64,000 bases of DNA, taken from NCBI GenBank assembly GCA_963838095.1, contig CAWIPO010000008.1, positions 620,001 to 684,000 on the forward strand, in the 5' to 3' direction. The DNA comes from CAWCGU01 sp963838095. Its GTDB lineage: Bacteria; Actinomycetota; Thermoleophilia; Solirubrobacterales; 70-9. This document shows positions 45,444-53,463 of the stretch, piece after piece. Positions within the stretch are counted from its first letter, which is position 1, and each line of letters begins with the position of its first letter. The notes under the pieces are model-generated. The model saw only the letters and a list, made by a program, of their open reading frames with translations, ran no database searches and had not been told where the DNA came from. A program made the position numbers and the translations under genes.

Positions 45444-46667
45444 CTAGACGCCGGCGGGCTCGCGCACGCGTACGCGCTCGCAGCCGCGCGGGTCGTCGAG
45501 CGAGTCGACGATCGCGAGGTCGGTGCCGGGGCCGCACTCCACCAGCGCATCCTTCTCACCGTCGTTGGCGATCACGCGGTCCGAGCCGCGGCCGGCGTTC
45601 AACCGGTCGCGGCCCAGCCCGCCGACGAGGCGGTCGGGGCCGCGCAGCGCAACGAGCTGATTGTCCGCGGCGTCGCCGACGAGGACGTCGGCACCCGAGC
45701 CGTAGTTGATTGCCGGCTCGCCGTCGTCGGCTGGCTGCCTGGAGGGGATCGTGACCCGCTCCACCCCGACGTTGTCAGCCTCGCTGCGATCGGTGCGTCC
45801 GTCGTTCGCGGCCCCGTCGAGCGAGATCGCGCACGTCGGACACAGATAGACAAACCTGTCGAATCCCGTGCCGCCGAGGTAGGCGTCGTTGCCCGAGGCG
45901 CTGTCGAAGCGCGCGAGGAAGCGGTCGTCCCCGTCCCCCGCGTCCATCGTGTCGTCGCCCGGGCCGTCCTCGAAGAAGTCACGCCCCGCCCCGCCCTCTA
46001 CGAGGTCGTTGCCATCGCCGCCCTCGAGGTAAACGTCGTCACCCTCTCCCCCGAAGAGCTGGTCATTGCCCTCGTCCCCGTGCAGGTAGTCGTCTCCGTC
46101 ACCGCCGTTGAGAACGTCGGTGCCGTCGCCTCCGTACAGGCGGTCGTAACCGGAGCTGCCGGTGAGTTGGTCGTTGCCCTCCTGGCCGTCGACGCTGCAC
46201 GACCTCGACGCGGTGGTGATCGTGACCTTGTCCTCGCCGAGACCAGCATCGACGCAGATGTCGCCGTCCGGGCCGATCTCCGCGACATCGGCACCCTCGC
46301 CCGTGTCCAGCGTCAGCTGAACCTCCGGGTCGCGGGTGTCGGCGATCAGCGAGTCATCGCCGTCGCCGAGATTCCCCTCGATCAGGTACAGGCCGTTGAG
46401 TGTGCACACAACCGCACCGCTCGGATCCGAAGCACAGCCGGGGCCGGCGCTGGGCGCGGGGCCGCCATCGCTGACGCTGACCCGGGTGGCGCCGCCGGCG
46501 ACGGGCTCGACTGTGAGCGTGATCAGGTTCTGCTCGCCCGGGGCGGCGTCGATTTGCAGCACGCCCCGGAAGTCGCCTTTCTCGATCGTCGCCGCGGCCG
46601 CCGAACCCGGCGCGGCCAGCGCGATCGCCATCGCCACCGCAGCTATTGAACGACGAATGAAGCGCAT
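45444..46667 (-). CDS. Secreted RTX-type calcium-binding repeat protein
   Basis: About 407 aa with a Sec signal peptide (MRFIRRSIAAVAMAIALAAPGSAAA). Residues about 85-300 contain many RTX nonapeptides of the GGxGxDxLx type (YGGDGTDVLNGGDGDDYLHGDEGNDQL), which bind calcium and fold into a beta-roll outside the cell. Two Cys pairs are present. No enzyme domain is seen, so it may be structural or adhesive. Start is 46667 or an upstream in-frame ATG at 46679 or 46682. Divergent HIT gene begins only 5-20 nt away. Confidence 0.85.
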   Translation of the reverse strand: MRFIRRSIAAVAMAIALAAPGSAAAATIEKGDFRGVLQIDAAPGEQNLITLTVEPVAGGATRVSVSDGGPAPSAGPGCASDPSGAVVCTLNGLYLIEGNLGDGDDSLIADTRDPEVQLTLDTGEGADVAEIGPDGDICVDAGLGEDKVTITTASRSCSVDGQEGNDQLTGSSGYDRLYGGDGTDVLNGGDGDDYLHGDEGNDQLFGGEGDDVYLEGGDGNDLVEGGAGRDFFEDGPGDDTMDAGDGDDRFLARFDSASGNDAYLGGTGFDRFVYLCPTCAISLDGAANDGRTDRSEADNVGVERVTIPSRQPADDGEPAINYGSGADVLVGDAADNQLVALRGPDRLVGGLGRDRLNAGRGSDRVIANDGEKDALVECGPGTDLAIVDSLDDPRGCERVRVREPAGV

Positions 46668-46687
46668 GGTTCGTAGCATCATGGCTG

Positions 46688-47176
46688 ATGGCCAGCGAGC
46701 GGATATGGGCGCCGTGGCGGCTCGAGTACGTCAAGGACGCCTCCAAGGACGAGGAGCAGGGGTGCATCTTCTGCGTCAAGCCGGCGGAGGGGGACGACGA
46801 GAGATGCCTGATCGTCCACCGCGGCGAGCGCTGCTTCGTGATCATGAACCTGTTCCCGTACACGAACGGGCACGTGATGGTTGCCCCGTTCGAGCACGTC
46901 GCTCGGATCCAGGACCTGGACGAGGCGACGGTCGCGGAGATGATGGCCCTCTCGCAGCGCACGATGACGGCGATCGACGAGATCTACGCGCCTCACGGCT
47001 ACAACGTCGGCTTCAACCAGGGGCGCGTTGCAGGTGCCGGCGTCGAACACCACATCCACCTGCACGTGGTCCCGCGCTGGGGAGGCGACACGAACTTCAT
47101 GCCGGTGCTCGGCGATACGCGGGTGATGAACCAGTCGCTCTCCGACAGCTACGACCAGCTGCGCCAGCGTTTCTAG
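46688..47176 (+). CDS. HIT-family hydrolase (Ap4A-phosphorylase-like)
   Basis: 162-aa histidine-triad protein beginning SERIWAPWRLEYVKD, with Cys pair GCIFCVKP and active-site GVEHHIHLHVVPRW. The long C-terminal part (GGDTNFMPVLGDTRVMNQSL) is typical of actinobacterial HIT proteins related to Ap4A phosphorylase. A TAGCAT -10-like hexamer lies 8 nt before the ATG, so a leaderless transcript is possible. Overlaps the next start by 1 nt (TAGTG). Confidence 0.88.
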   Translation: MASERIWAPWRLEYVKDASKDEEQGCIFCVKPAEGDDERCLIVHRGERCFVIMNLFPYTNGHVMVAPFEHVARIQDLDEATVAEMMALSQRTMTAIDEIYAPHGYNVGFNQGRVAGAGVEHHIHLHVVPRWGGDTNFMPVLGDTRVMNQSLSDSYDQLRQRF

Positions 47177-48546
47177 TGCCGGCAGTCCCTGCCGAGATTT
47201 TCAAGGCGTACGACATCCGCGGGGTGTACGGCCGCGACATGGACGGCGACGCCGCGTACCTGATCGGGCGTGCGTTCGCCAGGGTCCTCGCCGACCTGCG
47301 CGGAAAGCGGACGGGGGAGCTCCGCGTCGGTCTCGGCCGCGACATGCGCCTTCAGGCTCCCGAGATGGCGGGCAGGGTGCGCGAGGGCCTCAGCGACGAG
47401 GGCGTCACGGTCCTCGACGCGGGGATGGTCGGAACCGAGATGCTCTATTTCCTCGTCGGCGCCCGGGAGCTCGACGGAGGGGCGATGGTCACCGCCTCGC
47501 ACAACCCGAAGGCATACACCGGAGTCAAACTCGTACGCGAGGGAGCGCTCCCGCTGTCGGGGGATTCGGGGATCGGCGAGATCCGCGATTTGATCGAGCG
47601 CGGGCTCGGCGACGCTCCCGGTGGCGGCTCGGCCGAGGACGTCGATATCAGCGCGGAGTTCGGCCAGCGCGCGCTCTCCTTCGTCGACCCCGACCGGATC
47701 CAACCGCGCCGTGTCGTTGTCGACGGCGGTAACGGGATGGCGGGACCGATGGTGGGCCCGCTGCTCGAGGGCCTTGGGTTCGAGTTGGTGACGACCTACT
47801 GGGAACCCGACGGCGAGTTCCCCGACCACGAGCCGAACCCGCTGCTGGAGGAGAACCGGCGCTTCATCATCGAGCGGGTGCTGGCCGAGGAAGCGGACCT
47901 CGGGATCGCATGGGACGGGGACGCCGATCGCTGCTTCTTCATCGACGGCGGCGGCGAGTTTGTCGACGGCGACTTCCTCACCGCGCTGCTTGCCCGCTCG
48001 ATTCTCGCCAAGCAGCCGGGCTCCACCATCCTCTACGACGTCCGTGCAAGCCGCGCTGTTGCCGACACGGTTGTGGCCGCCGGCGGGACCGCGCACGTCA
48101 ACCGCGTCGGCCACGCGTTCTTCAAGCAGGCGCTTCGCGAGCGTGACGCCACCTTTGGCGGCGAGGTCTCGGGGCACTACTACTTTCGCGACTTCTACTG
48201 CGCGGACTCGGGAACGATCCCGGCGCTGCTCGTGCTTGAGCTGCTCTCAATCGAGGATCGGCCGCTCTCGGAGCTGGTGGGTGAGTTCCGCAGCCGCTAC
48301 TTCATCTCCGGCGAGATCAACTCCGAGGTCGCGGATCAGGACGCAAAGATGCGCGAGATCGCCGAGCGATATCCGGATGGCGAGGTGAGCTGGCTCGACG
48401 GCGTCTCGGTCGACTACCCCGAATGGCACTTCAACGTCCGCCCCTCGAATACCGAGCCGCTGCTGCGCCTGAACCTGGAGTCGCTGGTCTCGCGCGAGGA
48501 CATGGAAGCCAAGCGGGACGAGGTCTTGGAGCTGATTCGTTCGTGA
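47176..48546 (+). CDS. Phosphomannomutase / phosphoglucomutase
   Basis: 456-aa alpha-D-phosphohexomutase. Sequence starts VPAEIFKAYDIRGVYGRDMDGD; active-site phosphoserine in VTASHNPKAYTG, metal-binding GIAWDGDADRC, sugar-binding GGEVSGHYYFRD, phosphate-binding RPSNTEP. It interconverts hexose 6- and 1-phosphates for cell envelope sugars. GTG start 47176 overlaps the HIT stop by 1 nt. Confidence 0.93.
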   Translation: MPAVPAEIFKAYDIRGVYGRDMDGDAAYLIGRAFARVLADLRGKRTGELRVGLGRDMRLQAPEMAGRVREGLSDEGVTVLDAGMVGTEMLYFLVGARELDGGAMVTASHNPKAYTGVKLVREGALPLSGDSGIGEIRDLIERGLGDAPGGGSAEDVDISAEFGQRALSFVDPDRIQPRRVVVDGGNGMAGPMVGPLLEGLGFELVTTYWEPDGEFPDHEPNPLLEENRRFIIERVLAEEADLGIAWDGDADRCFFIDGGGEFVDGDFLTALLARSILAKQPGSTILYDVRASRAVADTVVAAGGTAHVNRVGHAFFKQALRERDATFGGEVSGHYYFRDFYCADSGTIPALLVLELLSIEDRPLSELVGEFRSRYFISGEINSEVADQDAKMREIAERYPDGEVSWLDGVSVDYPEWHFNVRPSNTEPLLRLNLESLVSREDMEAKRDEVLELIRS

Positions 48547-49568
48547 GCGAGGCGGCGCCCGCCGACTCGCCGGCTGTCGAGGAGGCGCTGGCGAGCGCCC
48601 GCGAGGCCGGAATCCACCGGCTCCGAATCCCGACGCCGTTCGCGGTCGGCCGGGTGAACTGCTACCTGCTCGACGACGACCCGCTGACGCTCGTCGACAC
48701 CGGCCCGAACTCGGGCAAGGCGCTCGACGAGCTCGAGCACCAGCTCGCCGACCTTGGTCACTCGATCGCCGACCTCGAGCTGGTGATCATCACCCACCAG
48801 CACATCGACCACCTCGGCTTGGTCGAGATCATCGCCGCGCGTTCCGGAGCCGAGGTGGCGGCAATCGACGCGGTTGTGCCCTTCGTCGAGAACTACGGTC
48901 AGGACGCCGAGCGAGACGACGAGTTCGCCGCCGGGCTGATGCTCCGCTACGGCGTCCCTGAGGACATGATCCACGCCCTTCGCAGCGTCTCCGCGAGCTT
49001 TCGCGCCTGGGGTGCAAAGGCGAACGTGACCCGGCCGCTCCACAAAGGAGAGCTGCTCGAGCTTCGCGATCGCACGCTCGAGGTCCAGCTCCGCCCCGGG
49101 CACAGTCCCTCGGACACCCTCTTCTGGGACGCCGACCGGCGAATCCTGATCGCCGCCGACCACCTGATCGGCCACATCTCCTCCAACCCGCTGATGTCTC
49201 GACCGCTCGACGGCTCCGAGGGACGCCCACAGGCTCTCGTCACCTACCTGGACTCGCTTCGCAAGACCCGAGAGCTTCCCGCCGAGATCGTGCTTCCGGG
49301 GCACGGTGACCCGGTGACCGACCATCGCGGGTTGATCGACTCCCGCTTCGATATGCACCACCGCCGCGCCGAGAAGCTCCACCGGTTGATCGCCGAGCGG
49401 CCGCAGACCGCGTTCGAGCTCGCGCAGGAGCTGTGGGGAAACGTCGCCGTCACCCAGGCCTTCCTCACGCTCTCGGAAGTCGTCGGCCACGTCGACCTGC
49501 TGATCAACGATGGGCGTGTGCGTGAAGCTGTCGACGGTGACGTGGTGCGATTCGAGGCTCACGGGTAA
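48543..49568 (+). CDS. Metallo-beta-lactamase-fold hydrolase
   Basis: 341 aa. MBL core with VNCYLLDDDPLTLVDTG, zinc motif IITHQHIDHLGLVE, LRPGHSPSDTLFW, AADHLIGH and VLPGHGDPVTDHRGLI, followed by a C-terminal winged-helix-like region (QTAFELAQELWGNVAVTQAFLTLSEVVGHVDLL), as in the LACTB2/glyoxalase-II-like group. The GTG start 48543 overlaps the mutase stop as GTGA. Substrate unknown (thioester or RNA are options in this group). Confidence 0.87.
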   Translation: MSEAAPADSPAVEEALASAREAGIHRLRIPTPFAVGRVNCYLLDDDPLTLVDTGPNSGKALDELEHQLADLGHSIADLELVIITHQHIDHLGLVEIIAARSGAEVAAIDAVVPFVENYGQDAERDDEFAAGLMLRYGVPEDMIHALRSVSASFRAWGAKANVTRPLHKGELLELRDRTLEVQLRPGHSPSDTLFWDADRRILIAADHLIGHISSNPLMSRPLDGSEGRPQALVTYLDSLRKTRELPAEIVLPGHGDPVTDHRGLIDSRFDMHHRRAEKLHRLIAERPQTAFELAQELWGNVAVTQAFLTLSEVVGHVDLLINDGRVREAVDGDVVRFEAHG

Positions 49569-49579
49569 GTTTCAAGACA

Positions 49580-50614
49580 GTGAGCGCCACGGCCACGCCC
49601 TCTACCCCTGCCGCGGTCGCGCGCCGCGATCCCCACGCCGGGGAGCAGCTCGCCGCCCTGCCCGCGCGTCCGTCCCGGAAGCGGATGCTGATCATCGTCA
49701 ACCCGTACGCGACCACGGTCTCCGATCGGCTCAAGAACCTGGTCGTGTACGCGCTCCAGGGTCGTTACGACGTCGAGGCGGTGATGACGGAGGCGAAGAA
49801 CCACGCAACCGAGATCGGTCGCGAGGCGGTCGAGGGCGGCTACGACATCGTCGTTGCGTTCGGCGGCGACGGGACCCTGAACGAGCTCGCGAACGGGCTC
49901 GCAGGCACTGACGTGCCGGTGTCGGTGCTCCCGGGCGGCTCGACCAACGTCGTCGCCCGCACGCTTGGGATCCCGAACGACGTCGTCGATGCCACCGAGC
50001 ACCTGCTCGGGCTCGCCGACGACTTCAAGCCGCGCAAGATCGACCTCGGTGTCGCCAGCGGCCGGCGGTTCGTGTTCTCCTGCGGCGCCGGGATCGACGC
50101 CACCGCCGCCAAGCGGGTCGATGCTCACCCGAAGCTGAAGTCGAGCATCGGTCCCTACTACTACACGTGGGCCGCTATCTCGGGCTTCTACCGCCAGTAT
50201 CTGCGCAACCCGGTGCGGATGAATGTCCGCGTGGGCGAACAGGAGACGGAAGGGGTAACCGCAATCGTCCAGAACACCGATCCGTTCACCTTCTTTCGCG
50301 ACCGCCCGGTGAGCCTCTCGCGCGACATCGGCCTCGACGACGGCTCGCTCGTGATCGTCTCCCTTCGCCGCGCCACCCAGCGCGACATGCCGTTCATCAT
50401 CGGCCGGGTGCTGGTCGATCGACTCGGAGGCGCCCGCAGCCATCGCCACGTCGACGAGTTCAGGGAAGTCACCGAGGCGAGGATCGAATCGGTATCGCGC
50501 GACGCCGATGGGGCGATCCGCCGCTTCCCCGTCCAGGTGGACGGCGACTACATCGGCGAGCACGGCGAGCTGGACATCGCGATCGAGCCCGCTGCCCTGA
50601 CAGTCGTTGCCTAA
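49580..50614 (+). CDS. Diacylglycerol/sphingosine kinase-family lipid kinase
   Basis: 344 aa. Nucleotide-binding motif VVAFGGDGTLNELANGL, N-terminal MLIIVNPYATTVSDRLKNL, LPGGSTNVVARTLG, and the C-terminal FPVQVDGDYIGEHGELDIAIEP match DAGK_cat proteins such as YegS and DgkB. Probably phosphorylates diacylglycerol or a related lipid at the membrane. GTG start, 11 nt after the metallo-hydrolase gene; overlaps the HIT gene by 8 nt. Confidence 0.9.
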   Translation: MSATATPSTPAAVARRDPHAGEQLAALPARPSRKRMLIIVNPYATTVSDRLKNLVVYALQGRYDVEAVMTEAKNHATEIGREAVEGGYDIVVAFGGDGTLNELANGLAGTDVPVSVLPGGSTNVVARTLGIPNDVVDATEHLLGLADDFKPRKIDLGVASGRRFVFSCGAGIDATAAKRVDAHPKLKSSIGPYYYTWAAISGFYRQYLRNPVRMNVRVGEQETEGVTAIVQNTDPFTFFRDRPVSLSRDIGLDDGSLVIVSLRRATQRDMPFIIGRVLVDRLGGARSHRHVDEFREVTEARIESVSRDADGAIRRFPVQVDGDYIGEHGELDIAIEPAALTVVA

Positions 50615-51041
50615 CTCGCCGCGAGACGACTGCCTGTTCTGCCGCATCGCCTCGGGAGAAATCGAAGCGGAGATCGTCTTCGAGGACGAGATCTCGATCG
50701 CGTTCCTCGACCACCGCCCGCTGTTCCACGGCCACTCCCTGCTGATCCCCCGCGAGCACTACGAGACGCTCCCTGACCTGCCCCGCGAGCTGGTCGAGCC
50801 CTACTTCTCGAATGCGCAGCTTCTGTCCCGAGCAATCCCTGCGGCGATGGGCGCCCAGGGCTCGTTCGTGGCGATGAACAACGTCGTCAGCCAGTCAGTG
50901 CCCCACCTCCACGTCCACATCGCCCCCCGCAACCGCAAGGACGGCCTCCGCGGCTTCTTCTGGCCGCGACGGAAGTACAAGGGCGACGAGGCAGCGGAAG
51001 CGGCACGTCAGATCCGGGCGACCGTGAAGCGCTTGCGCTAG
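50607..51041 (+). CDS. HIT-family protein (HinT-like)
   Basis: 144 aa. DDCLFCRIASGEIEAEIVFEDEISIAFLDHRPLFHGHSLLIPREHYETL and the histidine triad SVPHLHVHIAPR are typical of HinT/HIT nucleotide hydrolases. TTG start overlapping the lipid kinase gene; convergent with rel. Second HIT protein of this plus-strand cluster. Confidence 0.9.
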   Translation: MPNSPRDDCLFCRIASGEIEAEIVFEDEISIAFLDHRPLFHGHSLLIPREHYETLPDLPRELVEPYFSNAQLLSRAIPAAMGAQGSFVAMNNVVSQSVPHLHVHIAPRNRKDGLRGFFWPRRKYKGDEAAEAARQIRATVKRLR

Positions 51042-51076
51042 GTTCGCGCATTGTTGGCGGCGATGGGTGCCGCGCC

Positions 51077-53437
51077 CTACGCCGTCGGCGTGATCCGGTA
51101 GGCGTCGAAGACCGACTCGATGTTTCGGAGGCGGTTCACGGCCTGCTTCAGCTGGGTCGAGTCGCCGACCTCGACCACGAAGCGGTTCTTGACCATCGGC
51201 GGGCGGGTCGTGCACTGGGCTTCGAGGATGTTTATGCCGGCCTCCGAGAAGGTCCTCGACAGGTCTTCAAGGAGGCGGGTTCGGTCCCACGCGTCGACCT
51301 CGATCTCGACCCTGTAGGAGGTGGTGTTCTCGCCGTCCCACGAGACCGGGGTGAATCGCTCGGGCGCCCGCATCAGCGCCTTCACGTTCTTGCAGTCCTC
51401 GCGGTGGATCGTGATCCCGCGTCCCAGCGACACGTAGCCGACGATCTCGTCGCCCGGCACCGGGCGGCAGCACTTCGCGAGCCGGACCATCACGTCGTCG
51501 ACGCCCTCGACCTTGATCCCGTACGCCGATGCGTCGTCGGTGCGGCGAAAGCGCTCGTCGCGGCCCTCCAGCACCCCGGTCGGGTGCTTCTCAGGCCGTG
51601 GCTCCTCCTCAGCCCCGACCGCCTCGCCCTGCTTCAGCCGCTGCATCAGCTTGTTGGCGACGACCTTCGGTGAGATCTTGCCGGCCCCGAGGCCGATGTA
51701 GAAGTCGTCGGCCTTGCGGAAGCCGACCTCTCGGATCACATCGACGAGCAGCGGCGAGCCGGCGATCTTCTGTGCCGGCAACCCCCGCTTTCGCAGCTCC
51801 TCCTGAAGCTTCTCGCGGCCGCGATGCTCCGCGTCCTCGCGGGACTCCCGCTTCAGGAAGGCGCGGATCTTGTTCCGCGCTCGGGTGGTGCGCACGAGGC
51901 TGAGCCAGTCGCGCGAAGGCCCGCGGTCCTGTTTCGAGGTCAGGATCTCGACGATGTCGCCGCTTCCGAGCTGGTAGTGGAGGGGAACGAGCTTCCCGTT
52001 CACCTTCGCCCCGACGCAGCGGTGGCCGACGTCGGTATGCACCGCGTATGCGAAGTCGAGCGGGGTCGAGCCGGCGGCGAGGCTCTTGACCTCGCCCTTG
52101 GGCGTGAACACGAAGACCTCGTCCTCGAAGAGGTCGACCTTCAGCGCCTCGAGGAACTCAGAGGGGTCCTGCTCGCCCTCCTCCTCCAGCAGCTGACCGA
52201 GCCAGGTCATCTTCTCCTTGCGCAGCTGCTGGTTGTCCCCGCGGGTGGCGACACCCTCCTTGTAGATCACGTGGGCGGCGATCCCGAACTCGGCCAGCTC
52301 GTGCATCTCGCGGGTGCGGATCTGGATCTCCAGCGGCCGGCCCTCGGGACCGATCACGGTCGTGTGCAGCGCCTGGTAGAGGTTCGACTTCGGGGTCGCG
52401 ATGAAGTCCTTGAAGCGGCCCGGCAGCGGCTTCCAGATCGAGTGGATGATCCCGATCGCGCCGTAGCAGTCCTTCACCGAGCCGACCAGGACCCGCATCG
52501 CGGTGAGGTCGTAGATCTCGTTGAACTCGCGGCCCTTCTTCGTCATCTTCGAGTAGATCGAGTAGAAGTGCTTGGCCCGGCCCGAGATCTCGGCCTCGAT
52601 CCCGACCTTCTTCAGCTCGCGGCGCAGGAAGCGGCCGGCGCCATCGACGTAGCGCTCGCGCTCCTGGCGCTGCTGGGAGACGAGCTTCTTGATCTCCGCG
52701 TACTTGCGCGGGTGAAGGGCGGCGAACGCGAGGTCCTCCAGCTCCCACTTGATCGCGTGGATGCCCAGCCTGTGGGCGAGCGGCGCGTAGATGTCGAGTG
52801 TCTCGCGCGACTTCTCGAGCTGCTTCTGCTTCGGCAGCGCCGAGAGCGTGCGCATGTTGTGCAGGCGATCGGCGAGCTTGATCAGGATCACCCGCACGTC
52901 GGCGGCCATCGCCACCATCATCTTGCGGTAGTTCTCGGCCTGGCTCTCGTCGCGGGACGCGAACGTCAGCCCGGTGAGCTTGGTGACGCCGTCGACCAGC
53001 CGCGCGATCTCCTCATCGAACGCCTCCTGCACCTGCTCCAGGCTCGCGCTCGTGTCCTCGACGGTGTCGTGCAGCAGCGCCGCGCACAGCGTCGCGGTGT
53101 CCAGGCGCAGCCCGGCGCAGATCTTCGCCACCTCGAGCGGGTGGATGACGAAGTCCTCGCCGGAGCGGCGGCGCTGGTCGGCGTGGCGCTCGCAGGCGAA
53201 CGCGAATGCCTTCTCGAGCAGCTCGCGATCGACGCGCTCGGGTGTGGCGGCGCTGTGCTCCTCGACGACGGCGAGCAGGTCCCCGAGCAGCGCCCGGTGG
53301 GCGGGATCGATTAGCCGGGTTACCTCGTCGCTCTTCGCCGGCTCCGCCGCCGCGGTGGCGACTCCGACCTGGGTGTGGCCCTGTCGCTCTGGGCCTGGGC
53401 CGGTGCTGTTCCCCTTCGCGCCGCGCGCAGGCTCCAC
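51077..53437 (-). CDS. rel: Bifunctional (p)ppGpp synthetase/hydrolase
   Basis: About 786-aa long RSH protein controlling the stringent response. HD hydrolase domain (HPLEVAKICAGLRLDTATLCAALLHDTVEDT), synthetase domain with RFKDFIATPKSNLYQALHTTV (RFKD, the bifunctional-type motif) and EIQIRTREMHELAEFGIAAH, TGS domain (DEVFVFTPKGEVKSLAAGSTPLDFAYAVHT), zinc-finger/CC region (AKCCRPVPGDEIVGYVSLGRGITIH) and C-terminal ACT domain. GTG 53437 is chosen for its AGGAGGGAAC ribosome-binding site just after the recJ stop; a start at GTG 53512 inside recJ is possible. Confidence 0.95.
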   Translation of the reverse strand: MEPARGAKGNSTGPGPERQGHTQVGVATAAAEPAKSDEVTRLIDPAHRALLGDLLAVVEEHSAATPERVDRELLEKAFAFACERHADQRRRSGEDFVIHPLEVAKICAGLRLDTATLCAALLHDTVEDTSASLEQVQEAFDEEIARLVDGVTKLTGLTFASRDESQAENYRKMMVAMAADVRVILIKLADRLHNMRTLSALPKQKQLEKSRETLDIYAPLAHRLGIHAIKWELEDLAFAALHPRKYAEIKKLVSQQRQERERYVDGAGRFLRRELKKVGIEAEISGRAKHFYSIYSKMTKKGREFNEIYDLTAMRVLVGSVKDCYGAIGIIHSIWKPLPGRFKDFIATPKSNLYQALHTTVIGPEGRPLEIQIRTREMHELAEFGIAAHVIYKEGVATRGDNQQLRKEKMTWLGQLLEEEGEQDPSEFLEALKVDLFEDEVFVFTPKGEVKSLAAGSTPLDFAYAVHTDVGHRCVGAKVNGKLVPLHYQLGSGDIVEILTSKQDRGPSRDWLSLVRTTRARNKIRAFLKRESREDAEHRGREKLQEELRKRGLPAQKIAGSPLLVDVIREVGFRKADDFYIGLGAGKISPKVVANKLMQRLKQGEAVGAEEEPRPEKHPTGVLEGRDERFRRTDDASAYGIKVEGVDDVMVRLAKCCRPVPGDEIVGYVSLGRGITIHREDCKNVKALMRAPERFTPVSWDGENTTSYRVEIEVDAWDRTRLLEDLSRTFSEAGINILEAQCTTRPPMVKNRFVVEVGDSTQLKQAVNRLRNIESVFDAYRITPTA

Positions 53438-53463
53438 CGTTCCCTCCTCCTCGGCGGGCTCGG

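Noticed and set aside
46336..47175. N-terminal extension of the phosphohexomutase across the HIT and RTX genes
   Set aside because: The conserved mutase start is at GTG 47176; the upstream part is a shadow frame.
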